Source: an uncultured Wenzhouxiangella sp. (GTDB lineage: Bacteria; Pseudomonadota; Gammaproteobacteria; Xanthomonadales; Wenzhouxiangellaceae). From it: a stretch of DNA of 52,093 nt. The position numbers were made by a program, and so were the translations under genes. Location of the stretch: assembly GCA_937876395.1 (NCBI GenBank), contig CALEIM010000025.1:1-52093 (forward strand), written 5' to 3'. The notes beneath the pieces are model-generated. The model saw only the letters and a list, made by a program, of their open reading frames with translations, had not been told where the DNA came from and ran no database searches. Below are positions 52,030 through 52,093 of this stretch, one piece after another. Position 1 is the stretch's first letter. Every line of letters starts with the position of its first letter.

Positions 52030-52093
52030 TCAGTCGCCGGCTGATGTCGCTAAGTCGAGTTCTGCGACGACGCCAATGTGATCGGAGAGGCAA
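52030..52093 (-). CDS. C-terminus of endonuclease/exonuclease/phosphatase-family protein (partial)
   Basis: The minus strand ends with CLSDHIGVVAELDLATSAGD and a TGA at 52032-52030. SDHxxVVAEL is the conserved C-terminal motif of the exonuclease III/DNase I-like (EEP) fold, with the Asp-His pair of the active site. Only 20 residues fall inside the window, so substrate class cannot be judged. Confidence 0.5.
   Translation of the reverse strand, partial: CLSDHIGVVAELDLATSAGD

Noticed and set aside
49504..52044. 846-residue frame covering the GT-C-like gene, the 50254 gene and the right end
   Set aside because: Its first 250 residues are out-of-frame sequence of the 48812 gene; the real start is GTG 50254 and the last 100 residues lie beyond a junction.

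Overview
The window reads as GC-rich gammaproteobacterial chromosome. The evidence is the YhbY-RlmE-FtsH block, NlpD-like and Mth938-like genes, MinD/MinE, UvrD, TadA, a WecA/WecB/WecC set and very dense start/stop overlaps. A Wenzhouxiangella/Chromatiales-type relative is my guess at lineage, not something the sequence proves. At three places halves of unrelated genes abut (about 525-545, 6005-6030 and 51750-51820). The window is therefore either a recombined or mis-assembled mosaic, or it carries recombination scars. Neighbourhood arguments should not be carried across those points.

Layout. 1-540: truncated ECF sigma factor plus the start of a coupled downstream gene. 525-6025: fragment of an HxlR regulator, a pseudo-receiver protein, minE, minD (no minC), uvrD and two small genes. 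6030-10229: housekeeping block (nlpD fragment, Mth938-like, yhbY, rlmE, ftsH, ogt). 10304-18343: envelope genes, namely an LTA-synthase-like membrane sulfatase, a Tat-type lipoprotein paired with a GMC oxidoreductase, a NoeA-like kinase-like/methyltransferase fusion, an 80-residue YLDPGSGS peptide and a YidC paralogue. 18340-21117: tadA and an M3 lipoprotein peptidase. 21118-22221: a toxin-antitoxin pair bracketed by a decayed and an intact tRNA-Leu(UAG).

22449-51750 is a large surface-glycan locus. WecB and WecC make UDP-ManNAc and UDP-ManNAcA, and WecA starts the glycan on undecaprenyl phosphate. A 1673-residue protein carries FkbM methyltransferase and glycosyltransferase domains. A heparinase II/III-like lyase and a sulfotransferase follow. 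An opposite-strand insert (33011-38082) holds a secreted S74-chaperone protein, an Lnt-like acyltransferase and a degenerate double-LytM lipoprotein. A tightly overlapping operon (38204-44841) then encodes three GT4 enzymes, one GT2 and a membrane protein joining an ABC-type transmembrane domain to a pseudokinase. CysD and CysNC next door would supply PAPS. Taken together this suggests a sulfated, uronic-acid-containing glycan. No flippase, polymerase or complete ABC exporter is visible, so the export route is unknown.

The stretch from about 25 to 33 kb, most clearly the lyase and sulfotransferase genes, is visibly AT-richer than its neighbours and may have been acquired. No CRISPR array, insertion sequence, integrase or rRNA was seen.
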